This document shows, in pieces, positions 1 through 11,450 of a DNA stretch of 64,000 nt. The notes under the pieces are model-generated. The model worked only from the letters and a program-made list of their open reading frames with translations. It did no database searches and was not told the DNA's origin. Position 1 is the stretch's first letter. Each line of letters begins with the position of its first letter. Both the position numbers and the translations under genes were made by a program. The DNA is from Anthonomus grandis grandis (Eukaryota; Arthropoda; Insecta; Coleoptera; Curculionidae), in assembly GCF_022605725.1 (NCBI RefSeq), contig NC_065556.1, forward strand, positions 6,510,001 through 6,574,000, written 5' to 3'.

Positions 1-3000
1 TTATTTGTGATTCTTTAATGTAAACTTTTTGGCCAACACGATATTCAGGGATTTTATTTGATGCGTGTTTATCAAAACGTTCTTTAGATTTTATTTTATT
101 TTGTTCTGTTCGATTTCTCGCTATTTTATAGTAATACTGCATTCTATTATTTAAATCGCGTATGTATTTCGTGATGAGATTTTTCTCATTATATAAGGTA
201 TCTGGAGGTCTAGATGACGTATGCCCGAAAATGAGTTCGTAAGGAGTAAACCCGTGTGTTTTATTTTTCGTATTATTATAACATATAACAGCATACGGTA
301 AAACGCTAAAAGGATGTTCATTAGGATTATCAGCTTGATTAGTTCTTATCATTTCAGCAAGAGTTGCATGAAATCGTTCTATTGATCCATTTGATTGTGG
401 ATGACCAATACTGGAAAATGTTAATTTTATTTCATATAAGGAACATAAATCTTTCATAAGTGCACAATCGAATTCTCTTCCAGAATCACAATGGATTCGT
501 AAGGGAGTACCATAATGTTGGAAAAATAGTAATAATGTATACACAACAGATTTTGCTGATTTATCTTTGATTGGATAAGCTTGTGTAAACTTGGTTAGTT
601 CATCTCTTATTGTTAAAGCATAGTTTTTCGATGGATATTCAAAAATATCGATGTTTACTCTTTCAAAAGCTGTTTTAGGTGTTTCTGTTATAACAAGAGG
701 TGAAGTTAGATTTTTTCGACAAATTTTATTTTTATTACAGGTTTCACAACTTTTTATCATATTTTCTACGTCTTTTACGATACCAGGCCAATTATATTTT
801 AATTTGATACGTCGTAAGGTTTCGTTAATACCGCGGTGTAAATTAGTTTTACCCTTATGATATTGATCTAAAATTATTGGTATTTCATCTTTATCGGGTT
901 CTTTAACTATATTCTGACAGATACATAGCTTTATGTCTTGTTCTGCAAAAATAAAACTAAAGATTTCTAAAATCGGTAGTTCTAAATTATTCTCAATATA
1001 ATATTTCTGTGTAATGTTAAATTCATGTTTACATGTGTATATTAAATAAAATAAACGTTGCACTACTGTTTCAGGATCAAAAGGTAAAAGTAAAACAAAA
1101 TATTTACGATTTTTTACTGATTTGCTGTTAAAAATATTGATTATGTTTAAATTAAAATTCGTCTGTTCTTCTATAAAGTCATCTAAAATTTCATCGTGTA
1201 AATTTTCTAGTTTATTTTGTCTAAAAATGGTTATTATATTTTTATGTGTTTTATCTAATAGTTGATCGTTTGAAATTTCAATTTTTGAATAATCAATTAC
1301 AGATTGAGATTTATATAGGTCAGTAAATAAATTATATTCTTGCGTTATCTGCGTATCAAAGTCATTGTCTATGTCGTTACTTTCGGTTTCATCCGCGTAA
1401 ACACTTTTATTTTCATCGGGTGGTCTGCCACTATAATTTCCGCTTACGCTCGCCTTTTGAGAATTATCGTCACAATCGGTGTTTATTAAGACTGACATTT
1501 TATTATGCAAATTAATGCAATCTCTAAAATGGTTTATTTTGATGCGAGACAATGCATCTGCATTCTTATTAATTTTGCCAGGTTTATAAATAATTGTATA
1601 GTCGTATTCTTCTAGTTTTAAACGCCAACGAGCTAATCTTGAACCAGGATCTTTAATTGAAAACAACCATGTGAGTGGGCGATGGTCTGTTATTAAAGTG
1701 AATTTTCTACCGAATAGATAAGGACGGAAATGTTTTACTGCCCAAACAATTGCTAATAGTTCGCGTTCAATGGTAGAATATTTTGTTTCGGCTGGACAAA
1801 GCGTTCTCGATGCGTATGCGATAGGAAGATCTTTTCCAATAGGGCCTTGTGAAAGAATAGCACCTATAGCGAATGCGCTAGCATCTGTGGTTAATAAGAA
1901 TTGTTCGTCAAAATTGGGATAAATAAGTATCGGATTTTCGACAAGAGCTTTTTTTAATTCTTCAAAAGCATTTTTACAATCTGTACCAAAATCAAAAGGA
2001 ATATCTTTTTGAAGTAATCTAGTTAGGGGTTTCGAAACTTTTGCGAAGTTTGGAATAAATCGCCGGTAGTAGCCTACTATACCAAGAAAAGATTTTATGT
2101 CTTTAGGGTTTTTAGGTATAGGATAATTAATTATAACTTCAACTTTTGATGGATTGGGTTTTACACCATCTTGTGTTATAATATGACCTAAATAAGCTAC
2201 TTCTTTTCTCAAAAATTCGCATTTATCGGGTTGAATTTTAAGGTTAGCTTTTCGTAGTCTTGAAAATACTTCTTTTAATCTCTGAATATGCTGATGAAGT
2301 GTAGCTGAATAAATAATTATATCGTCCATATAAACCAAACATCTTTCGTTATTAATGCCTAAAAGAATATTGTCCATTACTCGTTGAAAAGTGGACGGGG
2401 CATTTTTTAATCCGAAAGGCATTCTTTTAAATTCATAGTGTCCGTTTTCTACTGAAAAAGCAGTTTTAGGTATATCTTTAGGGTTAATTTCTATTTGATG
2501 AAAGCCTGAAGCAAGGTCTAGAGTTGTAAAATATTCACATGAACCTAACTGATCTAAGATATCTGAAATATTTGGCAATGGATATTTATCATTTACAGTT
2601 TCTTGATTTAATCGTCGATAATCGATAACAACTCGCCATTTTTGTTTACCTGAGGCATCTAATTTTTTGGGGACAACCCATACTGGAGATGACCATGGAG
2701 AAATTGAAGGTTGTATTATACCTTGATCTAACATTTTTTGAATTTGAGTTTTTACTTCTTCTTTATGAATTTGAGGATATCGATAAGATTTTGTAAAAAT
2801 AGGTTTAGTGTTTCCTGTATCTATTGAATGTTTAATTTCGCTTGTAAATGTTAAATTATCTCCTTCTAGATAAAAAATATCTTCAAAATCTAAACAAAGA
2901 TTAATAATTGCCTCTTTTTCTTCAGAATTTAAATGGTCTAGTCTTAATTGTTTTTTTATTGAATAAAGACGGTCTTTTTGTTGAAAATTGATATTTTGAT

Positions 3001-3694
3001 TAATTTTTAAAATTGTTTCTGTTTGAAAGGGTTCAATATTAATATTAGAGAAATTAACTGTTTTTATAATTGGATGTGCATTTAAAATTGTTGTAAAAAA
3101 TTCGCCGTGTTCATTTACATGAACTAGAGAATTTGGGAGATAGACTTTGTCTATTTGTTTTGCTGTAACTATTGCATCCGTATTAGAAAGATTACATTTT
3201 AATTTAAATACTTTCTCTGTACGAGGTTCTATTTTTATTTCATTTTGAATTGGTTTATTTTCTTTTATTAAGTTAATTTCTGGATTTTGTGGAATATCTG
3301 TTGATTTGTCACTTATTTTATGAAGTGGCACTGTTTTAAAATTAGTTATCAATTTCCTGTTTTTAATATCTACGATTCCTTGGTAATGTTCTAAGAAATC
3401 TGAACCTAATATACCGTCAAAGTCAATATCGAGGTTGTAGACATACATTTTATGTAATTCACCTGAATCATCAAATGGTACTAAAACAGATTCGTCAATT
3501 AATATTTTTTGATCTGTAATTCCTTGTATAATTAAATTTTCTTTTAAATGGTCACGATATTTTTTTGCAACATTGTTTTTTAAAATAGAAATTCCTGCAC
3601 CTGTATCAATTAATAATTTATACTTATTTGATGCGTCATTGACATAATAAAGGTTTTCTGAATTGACTGAAAGAAAAGGATTTACATTAATTTG
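1..3694 (-). CDS. pol: Pol polyprotein (protease, reverse transcriptase, RNase H, integrase), C-terminus outside window
   Basis: Pol lies in the -1 frame relative to gag and overlaps its 3' end for at least 90 bp, so -1 ribosomal frameshifting is the likely route of expression. From the N-terminus I read an aspartic protease DTGAG motif (codon near 3607), an RT active site YMDD (codons near 2332-2321), an RNase H segment with TDASAFAIGA and a later TDHRPLTW, then an integrase with a zinc-binding CETC (about 750) and a core containing CDSGREF (about 490-470) and an ERFHATL helix. These sites share one frame, and I met no stop in the parts translated, although not every codon was checked. The product copies element RNA into cDNA and integrates it. 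The integrase C-terminus is cut at position 1. Confidence 0.88.
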
Positions 3695-4851
3695 TCTTGA
3701 AGGGTCTCTTGATCTTTGATTGTTAAGGTCTGAGTTTCTTGTTCGAGTTCTGAGAGGGACTGATCGATCGGTGGGTGATTTTGATCGATAACCAGAGGAA
3801 AATTTGACTGATATTCGACTTGATCTGTTTCTTCTTGATCAGGATAAATTTCACATTCTTCTTGTTCAATATTAGAATAAATATACTCTTCAGGATAAAA
3901 GTTGTCATTATCAGAATAATTAACAACATGTGCCCTTTGATTTAAATTTGGATTTCTTTGAGTAACTATCGGTCTAGGTTGAAAATTATTTGGTCTTTGA
4001 TTTGGTTGAAATTGAGGTCTCTGTGTTTGAGGTCTTTGTGTAAATTGTTGTGGTCTTTGCTGCGAAAAATTACTTGTGTTTGACTGATTTTGATAAAAAT
4101 TCGGTCTTGAATTGTAATTAGAAGAAAATTGTTGATAGGTTGGTCTTGGAGTATACATTTGTTGTTGTGAATTACTTTGGTTGGTATTAAAATTTTGTGT
4201 TCTTACATTAAATTTCTTTTGAATTATAGGTTGAACTTGTCGTAATCGGGAGTTTTGAGTTTCGAAATAGGAAAGTTGTAATTCTCGTTTAATTCGTACT
4301 TGCGCTTCGAGCATATTTCTTGGATTACTAGCTCTTATTATATGTGCAATACGAGGTTCTAAGCCAGTTAGTAAGGTATTTAACGCCATGGATTCAATTA
4401 AAGTGATTTGTGCTTGTTTTTGATTTGCTGACAGATTGGATTTTTGAATATTAGCATGAATTTTTGCATTTAAAACTTCTAAGCGATTAAGAAAAATTAA
4501 CGGATTTTCATTATTTAATTGTCTTATTCTTTGCAAATCTTGAATAAGCGACGACAAATCGCGAGAATCGCCAAAATGAGCGTTTAATAATTGTTTAATT
4601 TCTTCGTAGGTAGAAGGATTTCGAGAATTTATCAATTGAGCTGCTCTGCCTCTTAATCGGTTTTTAATGTGGATAAGCAATAAATATTTTTGTTCACCGA
4701 CACACATATCTATTGCATGATTGCAAGCATCAAGAAATTGGTTTAAAAAAATTTGATCACCGTCGTATTCTGGCACAATAGAGAAAATTTCAGACAATTT
4801 GTATGGTTCAATTACAGTTTCTTCACTTTGCGTTTGAGTTGATGTCGCCAT
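3682..4851 (-). CDS. gag: Gag structural protein of the gypsy-type element
   Basis: A 389-residue open frame beginning MATSTQTQSEE. The first ~210 residues look like a retrotransposon capsid region (YDGDQIFLNQFLDACNHA, then helices rich in charged residues). Residues ~215-300 are very rich in Gln, Asn, Pro and Arg and replace the CCHC knuckle, which I do not see. The C-terminus is acidic. Gag of 17.6/297-type elements has the same plan: capsid followed by a basic Gln-rich RNA-binding tail. The start is chosen because it is the first ATG after the leader and is followed by uninterrupted coding. The pol frame opens before the stop. Confidence 0.85.
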   Translation of the reverse strand: MATSTQTQSEETVIEPYKLSEIFSIVPEYDGDQIFLNQFLDACNHAIDMCVGEQKYLLLIHIKNRLRGRAAQLINSRNPSTYEEIKQLLNAHFGDSRDLSSLIQDLQRIRQLNNENPLIFLNRLEVLNAKIHANIQKSNLSANQKQAQITLIESMALNTLLTGLEPRIAHIIRASNPRNMLEAQVRIKRELQLSYFETQNSRLRQVQPIIQKKFNVRTQNFNTNQSNSQQQMYTPRPTYQQFSSNYNSRPNFYQNQSNTSNFSQQRPQQFTQRPQTQRPQFQPNQRPNNFQPRPIVTQRNPNLNQRAHVVNYSDNDNFYPEEYIYSNIEQEECEIYPDQEETDQVEYQSNFPLVIDQNHPPIDQSLSELEQETQTLTIKDQETLQDKLM

Positions 4852-4859
4852 TTTTTAAT

Positions 4860-5424
4860 TTATTGAATAATGTACTCAATAATTTATTATTTGTCTAAAT
4901 CGTTATAGTTAACTCTTAAATAAATTTTTAAAAATAAAACTTTATATTAGCAGTGATTAATGATTTAAATTTATATCAATAATAAATAATATTTCAATAA
5001 TAATTCTTCAATATACTTCAATAATATTTCAATAATGGAATTCTCAATATAATTCAATATAATAAATAATATTTAATGAAAATATTCAATCAAGAATATT
5101 TAATCATTAATAAATAATAAATCTTCATCAAAAATATAATAAACAATGAGAATTTAAACTTACAGTTTCACAATCTTAATTATCATTGGAGCCATGATTT
5201 CTTTACCAGATCTACCAGGGGTTTCACTAGGTGTTCCTAATCCGTAGTCCGATAAGACTATGAGGACCAATGGCTGATGTCCACCAGAGATTAGCAGTGA
5301 TGTCGCTTTTAAGTCGTCTGATGTAGGCACCACAATTTTTATTGCCTTCTTGGGGCTGCTGGTTCTTTAACCATTTAAAGGATAGGAATCCACCACCAAC
5401 TAGGTGTTTCTTCTGGATATCCTA
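4860..5424 (-). other. 5' leader of the gypsy-type element
   Basis: Untranslated stretch between the PBS and gag. It is AT-rich with many short repeats of a TTCAATAATA type near 4985-5110, then a more complex part (5160-5424). I see no coding frame. Confidence 0.6.
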
Positions 5425-5437
5425 CCGACTTGCGCCA
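5425..5437 (-). promoter_or_regulatory. Primer-binding site
   Basis: On the minus strand TGGCGCAAGTCGG directly follows the inferred LTR end. It resembles the tRNA-Ser-type PBS of 17.6/297 elements. The tRNA assignment is from memory of the family and was not aligned. Confidence 0.7.
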
Positions 5438-5903
5438 ATTTGTTAAATCACAATCACTGAATTTACTTTTTTAAAAAAAAACTTTAATTACATTATAAAA
5501 TAAAAAAATACAATTATAACTTTTGGATTTTAAAACAATTAAGAGTTAAACAAAAGATATGATTATTACTACAATACAACAACAATAATAATAATAATAA
5601 TGGAGACATGGTCAAGCTTAAATAGTTTCTGTGGTGCTGATGCTGCATTTTAGGTCACGTAGAGTCCTGGTGGCGTTGTGGATAAATAAATGGAATTATC
5701 GTCAACAAGCTTCTTGGGTTTCGTGGGAAACTACGCCTTATTTACTGTTTACTAGTTCTTCTATGATTGAAGTAATTAAAGATGTTTATGATTTAGAACA
5801 ATAGTCCTTTGTTCTAGAAGTAATCTAATATCTGTGCGACTTGTTGATGTTTTGAAGATCTATTGCGTTATAGGGATAACTTAGGTTGTCCTATTAGACC
5901 ACT
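5438..5903 (-). repeat. 5' LTR of the gypsy-type element
   Basis: About 466 bp. The inner edge is fixed by the PBS. The outer edge is inferred from an AGT on the minus strand at 5903-5901, next to ATAT-rich DNA that suits the ATAT target preference of this group. It contains a short (AAT)n run near 5585-5602. The partner LTR is not in the window, so the outer edge could be off by some bases. Confidence 0.65.
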
Positions 5904-6317
5904 GATATAACATACATATATATATAATACCTATATATATAATATATATTATATAATACAGGTATTTCTGGTTTAAAAGACTCTAAATGAGCTGCCCTAT
6001 CATCTCTCCAAGAGTTTGCATCGACCTTCCAAACACCCTGTATAAAAAGCCGAAATCTATTTACGAGTTACAAGCCTATCCTTTAAATAAGTCATATAAG
6101 TAATGATTTTCTTGCAGTTTCGTTATTTGTGGGATACAGTTTTTAAAAATAGAGACAAATTTAAAATAATGTTAGATCAAAAAGAAAGATACTTTACTAA
6201 TTATAATAATTTAAATTTTCTATTTAAAAAAATGTATTAACGCAGAATTAAGTGAAAATAAACTTTAATTTGACCCTAAAAATATATATATCTAATATAC
6301 AAAATATGCTGTTTTTA
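5904..6317. other. AT-rich spacer, no gene seen
   Basis: Begins with a TATATA-rich stretch (5908-5960). I recognise no coding sequence or clear terminal repeat here. Confidence 0.5.
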
Positions 6318-8094
6318 TCATTCAGTTTCACTGTCACTACCATCAGTATCATTATCAGTTTCAAGGTCGCTATCACTTGATTCATCAGCATTGTCTAAAG
6401 TTATTACTAATGGTTCAATTTCCTCCATCATATAGTCTATCTGCCAATATTTCTCCTCGATGTGGATAACGTGTTGGCAAAATTTTTCCCAATCCAAACG
6501 GGTGACAGAATTTATCGCATCATCCAATACTTCCCTTAATTTAGTGGAGCTCAGGTCTCCAGAGGTATTTCGACATCGTATATGGCGCTTTACTGGAGCC
6601 TAAGCCAGTTCAATTGGGTTAAGCTCACACATATTATATGGTGGTGTCCTTAACGGCGTATGTCCATGTTGCCGTATTATATTATCAATGACATAATTTT
6701 TTTGGTCATTAGGAGGCTTATGCATTTGTACCAAATCATAAAGCTCATATTTTCTTGCCAACGGATAATGAGTTATTCCTAAAAAAAACAATTTTTGTAC
6801 AAAATGAAATAAAATTATGACAGTGAGACTGCCGAACTAGTTTTATACTGCTCTGCATGAGTTAAATAATTAAGAAATAACCGTACCTTTTTCTCTTAAA
6901 CAATTTTTGCTAATTTTTTAGAAAAGCGAGTGAAAATAAAGTCTGAATTAATTTCTGTACGTAAAACTTCAACCGAAAATTAAAATATCTTAGAAGCAAT
7001 ATTTAGAAATGCGTATACGTATGCAATACATCATTATAATATGTATTTTTTACAGTATGCAATAGGTAACTAAAGATACTTACCTTTTTTAGATAACCAA
7101 TCAATAATAATATGCTGCTTAAGCGAAGATTTCTTAGGGGTCTTGTCTTTTTGCACCGAGTGATATGGGGCATTATCTAAAACGATTATGCTGTTTGCAG
7201 GTGTATTAGGTAGCAGCTTTTCTGTAAGCCATTTGGTAAAATTAGTTTGGTTCATTTGGCCATGATAATCACCAGAGGTTTGTCCCGCTTTAAATACTAA
7301 AGAAGCATTTTCTAAAAATCCATTGTTTGATCCCGCATGTACAACAATAAGACGCCCTGTAAATAAATGTATAAAATAAACATATTTTAGCATCACAAAG
7401 TTATTATTCATTATTATTTCATCATTATTAAAGTTATGTTCACCAACTTACCAGTTGAACTAATGTTACTCGGAACTCCAAATATATCAGAACTTTGCCA
7501 ACATTTTCCTACGGTCAGATCGTTATCCACCCACGTTTCATCCGTATAAATAATATTGCGGTACTCTTGGCGATATTTCCTAAGAGCATGGATATATTTG
7601 TACCTCCAATGCAAAATGTGGGGTTTTTCCGTGAATATTTTCCTTTTATTTTGACATTTTCGCCAAAAAAATCCATTAGCCTTTAAAATTTTTCGAAGTG
7701 TTTCTGTAGAGAAAGGAAAATGGGCACCATCGGCATTTAGTTGATTTTTAATTTTTTTTAAAGTTGGGACTTGTATTAGCTCTACATAAAATTTTTGTAC
7801 TATTCTCCTAATCACACCAACGTCTACTTCAAAATTCGTAAGAACAGATGAGCGGATGCGGTGGTTACCGGAAGATAGTAACATCCTATTGGGATTATTT
7901 ATATTACGCTGTTCATCTTCTTTTCTAATTCTTTTTATCCAACTTTCATTAAACCCATTGTACATGGAAGCTCGGCTTAATTAAGGTAATTTAAAACAAT
8001 TTGTAGAAGCCTCTTCATCGCAAACTCTATAGACATTTGCGATTACTTCTCGCGCCTGACCATTCAAATGCTTTCCTTTTAAATGATTATTCAT
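6318..8094 (-). pseudogene. IS630/Tc1-like DDE transposase with spliceosomal introns, two in-frame stops
   Basis: Probable start ATG at 8094 (MNNHLKGKHLNGQ). Exon 1 carries a helix-turn-helix-like N-terminus and the first catalytic Asp in IIYTDETWVDND. A GTAAGT donor follows SSTG, and an ACAG acceptor precedes GRLIVVHAG (near 7358). Exon 2 holds the second Asp in VLDNAPYHS. A second GTAAGT donor follows WLSKKG (near 7077), with the acceptor at a T-rich AG near 6782. Exon 3 holds the Glu in ELNPIELA and an acidic tail (SDSDLETDNDTDGSDSE). An in-frame TAA at 7983-7981 and a TAG at 6602-6600, where the family usually has Trp, break it. By my count about 86 residues separate the second Asp and the Glu, long for Tc1/mariner but usual in this insect DDE_3 group as I recall it. 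I did not find its TIRs. Confidence 0.8.
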
Positions 8095-8547
8095 TTTAAT
8101 CTCTAAATGAAAAATTTTAAAATTTTTAAGCAAACAACGAGGATAACAACTTATATAACATTAACAATAAAACATTAACATCAACAAAAAATAGTGCTTG
8201 CTCACAAATCAACCAATCACAAAAATGCGAGAGTGGCCAGATGACGCGCGTTAACATTCCTTGGATCTGAATTTTAACATGTTGCCAATAGTATTGATTT
8301 TTAACTTTTTTTTTGAATTTATCACATTTCATATATGAACACATTATTACATTATTTAAATTGCAGAATATATTTTTGTTGTCTTTCTGATTTAATATTT
8401 CAGAGTTAAAGATTTTAAGGATTGTAAGTGTAATGGAATGACATGTAATTGTATTATTAATTTTAACTTCTTGAATCTTCCAGAATCGAAGATTTCCATA
8501 TTAAAAAATAATATGACAACGTTGCTAAAATAATAGCTGCACCTTAT

Positions 8548-9140
8548 AAATTCCTGTTATAAACCAGCTTAAAATTGTTCAATATTAGTTCAATTTTAAT
8601 CAAATTTCGCATGCAGGTCATTGTAGTGAATTGTCAATTACTGATAAAGTCAATTTTTTTAAAAAATTGCCAATGGCGTACCATACGGAGGGATTTGGTA
8701 ATTTTTTGTCTCAAATCTGCAAAATGATTAAATATTTGTTTATAAAAAGTCAACTGTTGATTCTCCATTTAATTTTAAAAAAAAGTTACTCTTGTAAAAT
8801 TATGATTTAACGCATTGTTTTTAAAATATCTTACTTTAATTGTACAGAAATACCTGCTAAAATATTTATATATTTTAAAAACAGTGCCTTAAATTATAAT
8901 TTTGCAAGAATTACTTTTTTTTTCAAATCAAATGGAGAATGTAACAGTTGACTTCTTATAAAAAAATATTTTATCACGTCGCCGATTTGAGACAAAGAAG
9001 GACCAAGTCCCTCTGTATGTTACGCCACTTGCAATTTTGTTAAAAATTAACTTCATGAATAACTAAACATTCACTACGATAACCTGCATGCAAAATTTAA
9101 TTAAAATTAAGCTGGTAGTTTAAAGGTTATGATAAATAAA
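8548..9140. mobile_element. Foldback MITE, ~590 bp palindrome
   Basis: The left arm (8548-8840) and right arm (8850-9140) are imperfect inverted copies. Landmarks such as AACCAGCTTAA, GCATGCAGGT and TCAACTGTT recur reversed as AAGCTGGT, ACCTGCATGC and AACAGTTGA. There is no coding capacity. It is a non-autonomous DNA element; the parent family is unknown to me. Confidence 0.8.
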
Positions 9141-9356
9141 CAATTAATTATTCTTAGCTTTAACATAAAACATTTTTGAAAAAAAATTTATAGTGAAAGT
9201 CTGTAAAGAGTCCTCGCTAGATGGCAGCTTAGGTCTAAATATTGACGCGACTCTTAAATCGAAATAAACATTAAGGCTAAGCGCGCACTGGCGATTTATT
9301 GTCGTGCGACTTCTAGTCGCAATCGCAAATATTTTCGAGTACAAAAAATTTTCGAA

Positions 9357-9464
9357 ATGGATTTTGTTGAAACAACTTGTGTAGTAGCTCTGCTATTGCG
9401 TAATAACGCCAGAAAACAACGTAAAAAAAAGTACTGGGTGCATCCTCTGTTTCAAGTTTGGTAG
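9357..9464 (+). pseudogene. Harbinger-1 transposase exon 1, truncated
   Basis: ATG at 9357 opens MDFVETTCVVALLLRNN and leads into KKKYWVHPLFQVW, the usual N-terminal start of HARBI1-type transposases (RRKKKxWVHP), but a TAG at 9462-9464 follows. The rest of exon 1 and its splice donor are not recognisable. A longer copy of the same exon is present inverted at 11488-11724. Confidence 0.7.
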
Positions 9465-9668
9465 AGCATCCCAAAAAATTTTTTCAATATTATCGGCTAA
9501 GTGTGAACAGTTTTAGTACACTGCTTCACTTAATAGGGCCAAATATAACGTATAAAATACTACATGGAGGCAGGCAATACCACCTGAAGAGCGACTAGCA
9601 GTAACATTAAGATAAATAGGAACAATCGCAAAGTAATTTATTCCTTTTAGTTTATTAATACATAATGA

Positions 9669-10423
9669 TTACAAGTCATATAATTCGCTATCATAATCTC
9701 TTGATGACTCAAAATTATTCGAAATTTCCGAATAGTAGGTCTGGAGGGAAGAGTTTTTATCAGACTGGTTGGAAAACTGAGGCGAACTTGCTGGCAAACT
9801 TACAGATGTTGTATTGGAAAATTGAGGCGAAGCTGCTGGCAAACGTACAGAGGTTTGATGCTGCATATTATGTGGGCCTGGATGGAAATACTGATGGAAG
9901 TTAGTTTGTGTTGATGGCCCAGGCTGTGTATAGAATTTTGCATTTCTCATCACATTTAGTATTTCAATTTTGGCAAAATGTTTTTGCTCGTCGTTTAGTT
10001 TGGCCAACATCGGAATTAACATAAGAGCAAAGTTTTTATCCTCTGAAACTTCCCAAGCCTCATATGTGGATATTTGATGAGAAGATTTGCTAGAAAGACT
10101 GCGTGGTGTCCTCTGTGCAGGTTTTGCAGAGGGTAAAGAACGTGGAGTCTCCTCGTTGTTGTTCCTGGGACCTCCATGATCATTTGAAAGCTCTCCATCA
10201 TCATTTCTGGGTCCTTTATTATGGTCTTCCTTACCGCCTGGAGGCCCTACATTGCCACTTGTTGTCCTGGGTTGTTGATGAGGAAGTAAAAATAGCAATG
10301 CGTCGAAGTAGATGTATTTCCGACGTTTTCTTGCAGGCTCACCAGATTTGATTTTTTTTTGAGCAGCAAGCTCTCTCGCAAAACAGTCTTTCAGATTCTT
10401 CAACTTTTTTTGAACTTCTTTCC
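9669..10423 (-). CDS. MADF/BESS partner protein of Harbinger-1, exon 2
   Basis: An open exon of about 250 codons following a TTTTTTTGTTACAG acceptor (AG at 10425-10424). It opens with KEVQKKLKNLKDCFAREL and GEPARKRRKYIYFDALLFL, the end of a MADF (Myb/SANT-like) domain. It then passes through a Pro/Gly/Asn-rich linker to a BESS-like motif (LIPMLAKLNDEQKHF) and ends SSRDYDSELYDL. In Harbinger elements such proteins bind the transposon ends and bring the transposase to the nucleus. The matching exon 1 is not in place; only a fragment exists at ~11330-11400 on the other strand. This exon alone cannot make a full protein. Confidence 0.8.
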
Positions 10424-10468
10424 CTGTAACAAAAAAAAATGTAACTAATTATATACGTTTTATTTTAG

Positions 10469-11450
10469 GTGTCTGGCAACCGGAAATAGCTTTAACTCTT
10501 TGCATTTCGAATTCCTGTTAGGAACTACAACAGTTCGAGAAATTATTAAAGATACCTGTCATCAATTATGGGAAGTTTTGAAACCTTTTTACATGTCCGA
10601 AAAATCTGAAGAGGACTGGATAACTATTTACAAGGAATTTTATTACCGTACTAATTTTTCGAATTGTATTGGAGCCGTTGACGGTAAACATATAAGAATG
10701 TAGCAACCAGAGACAACAGACTCAGAATTTTACAATTATAAGAATTTTTTCTCAACAGCACTTGCCGTGGTTGATGCCGATTATTGTTTCATTTCAATAG
10801 ATGTGGGATCCTATGGTGGACACAGTGATTCCAATATATTTAAAAATTCGAATTATGGCCGAAGACTAACAAGTAACCAATTAAACATTCCTAATTCACA
10901 AACATTACCTCACGATGAAAAAGGAAAGTGTTTGCCTTTTGTCATTATCGGGGATGAGGCATTCGCTTTAACACAACAAATTTCCAAACCATATCCTCGA
11001 AGAAACCTCACACCAAAACAACGAGTTTATAACTATCGATCAACCCGTGCTCGGCGGATGGTAGAATGTAAATTTGGAATTATGAGCAATAAGTGGCGAA
11101 TTTTCCATCGTCCCTTAGATGTCGGAATAGAATTTTCTGACGAAATCATTAAAGCGTGCTGCGTTTTACATAATTTTGTAAGAAAACACGATGGTATAAA
11201 ATTTCACGAGGAATCATACGAATGCCTTTTACAGTCCATTCGACCTGCTGGAACAAGAGCTAATACATCGGGTATGCAAGTACGAGACTATTTTGCAAAT
11301 TATTTTACCTCTCCGCAAGGTTGCAGGCAGAAGAAACGACCCACATCGTTCTTGATACTGAGAGAATTATTGTGGAAGTGGAAAAAAGACCAGCGCTGCG
11401 TTATTAGAGATTTTAAAGAACAAACAAACGGAGGAAGTTTCAGAGGATAA
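10469..11450 (+). pseudogene. Harbinger-1 transposase exon 2 (DDE_Tnp_4), stop inside and foreign tail
   Basis: The exon opens after TTTTAG (AG at 10467-10468) with CLATGNSFNSLHFEF, the standard exon-2 start of HARBI1-like enzymes. Catalytic regions: GAVDGKHIRM (first Asp), SIDVGSYGGHSDSN (second), GDEAFAL, and RMVECKFGIMSNKWRIFHRP (Glu). An in-frame TAG at 10701-10703 follows KHIRM. The last ~40 codons after DYFANYFTSPQG are not transposase: the reading frame runs into a MADF/BESS fragment on the same strand. The enzyme is therefore inactive as read. Confidence 0.88.

Larger units (their letters stand above)
1..5903 (-). mobile_element. Ty3/gypsy LTR retrotransposon, 17.6/297-like, cut by the window edge
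   Basis: On the minus strand, from right to left, I see a 5' LTR (5438-5903), a primer-binding site, a leader of about 590 bp, gag, and pol in the -1 frame running off position 1. The 3' LTR and any env lie outside the window. The LTR edges read AGT...ATT on the element strand instead of TG...CA, and the PBS matches the TGGCGCA type used by Drosophila 17.6/297. These traits, a Gln-rich Gag without a zinc knuckle, and the order protease, RT, RNase H, integrase place it in the gypsy/17.6 group. Gag is a single open frame, and pol read open wherever I translated it, so the copy may be young. Confidence 0.9.

Noticed and set aside
5905..6060. CCAAACACCCTGTATA near 6040 as a mariner-type TIR for the transposase pseudogene
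   Set aside because: No inverted partner was found to the right of 8094.
9665..10351. Plus-strand ORFs at 9665-9904 and 10103-10351
   Set aside because: Antisense shadows of the MADF/BESS exon.
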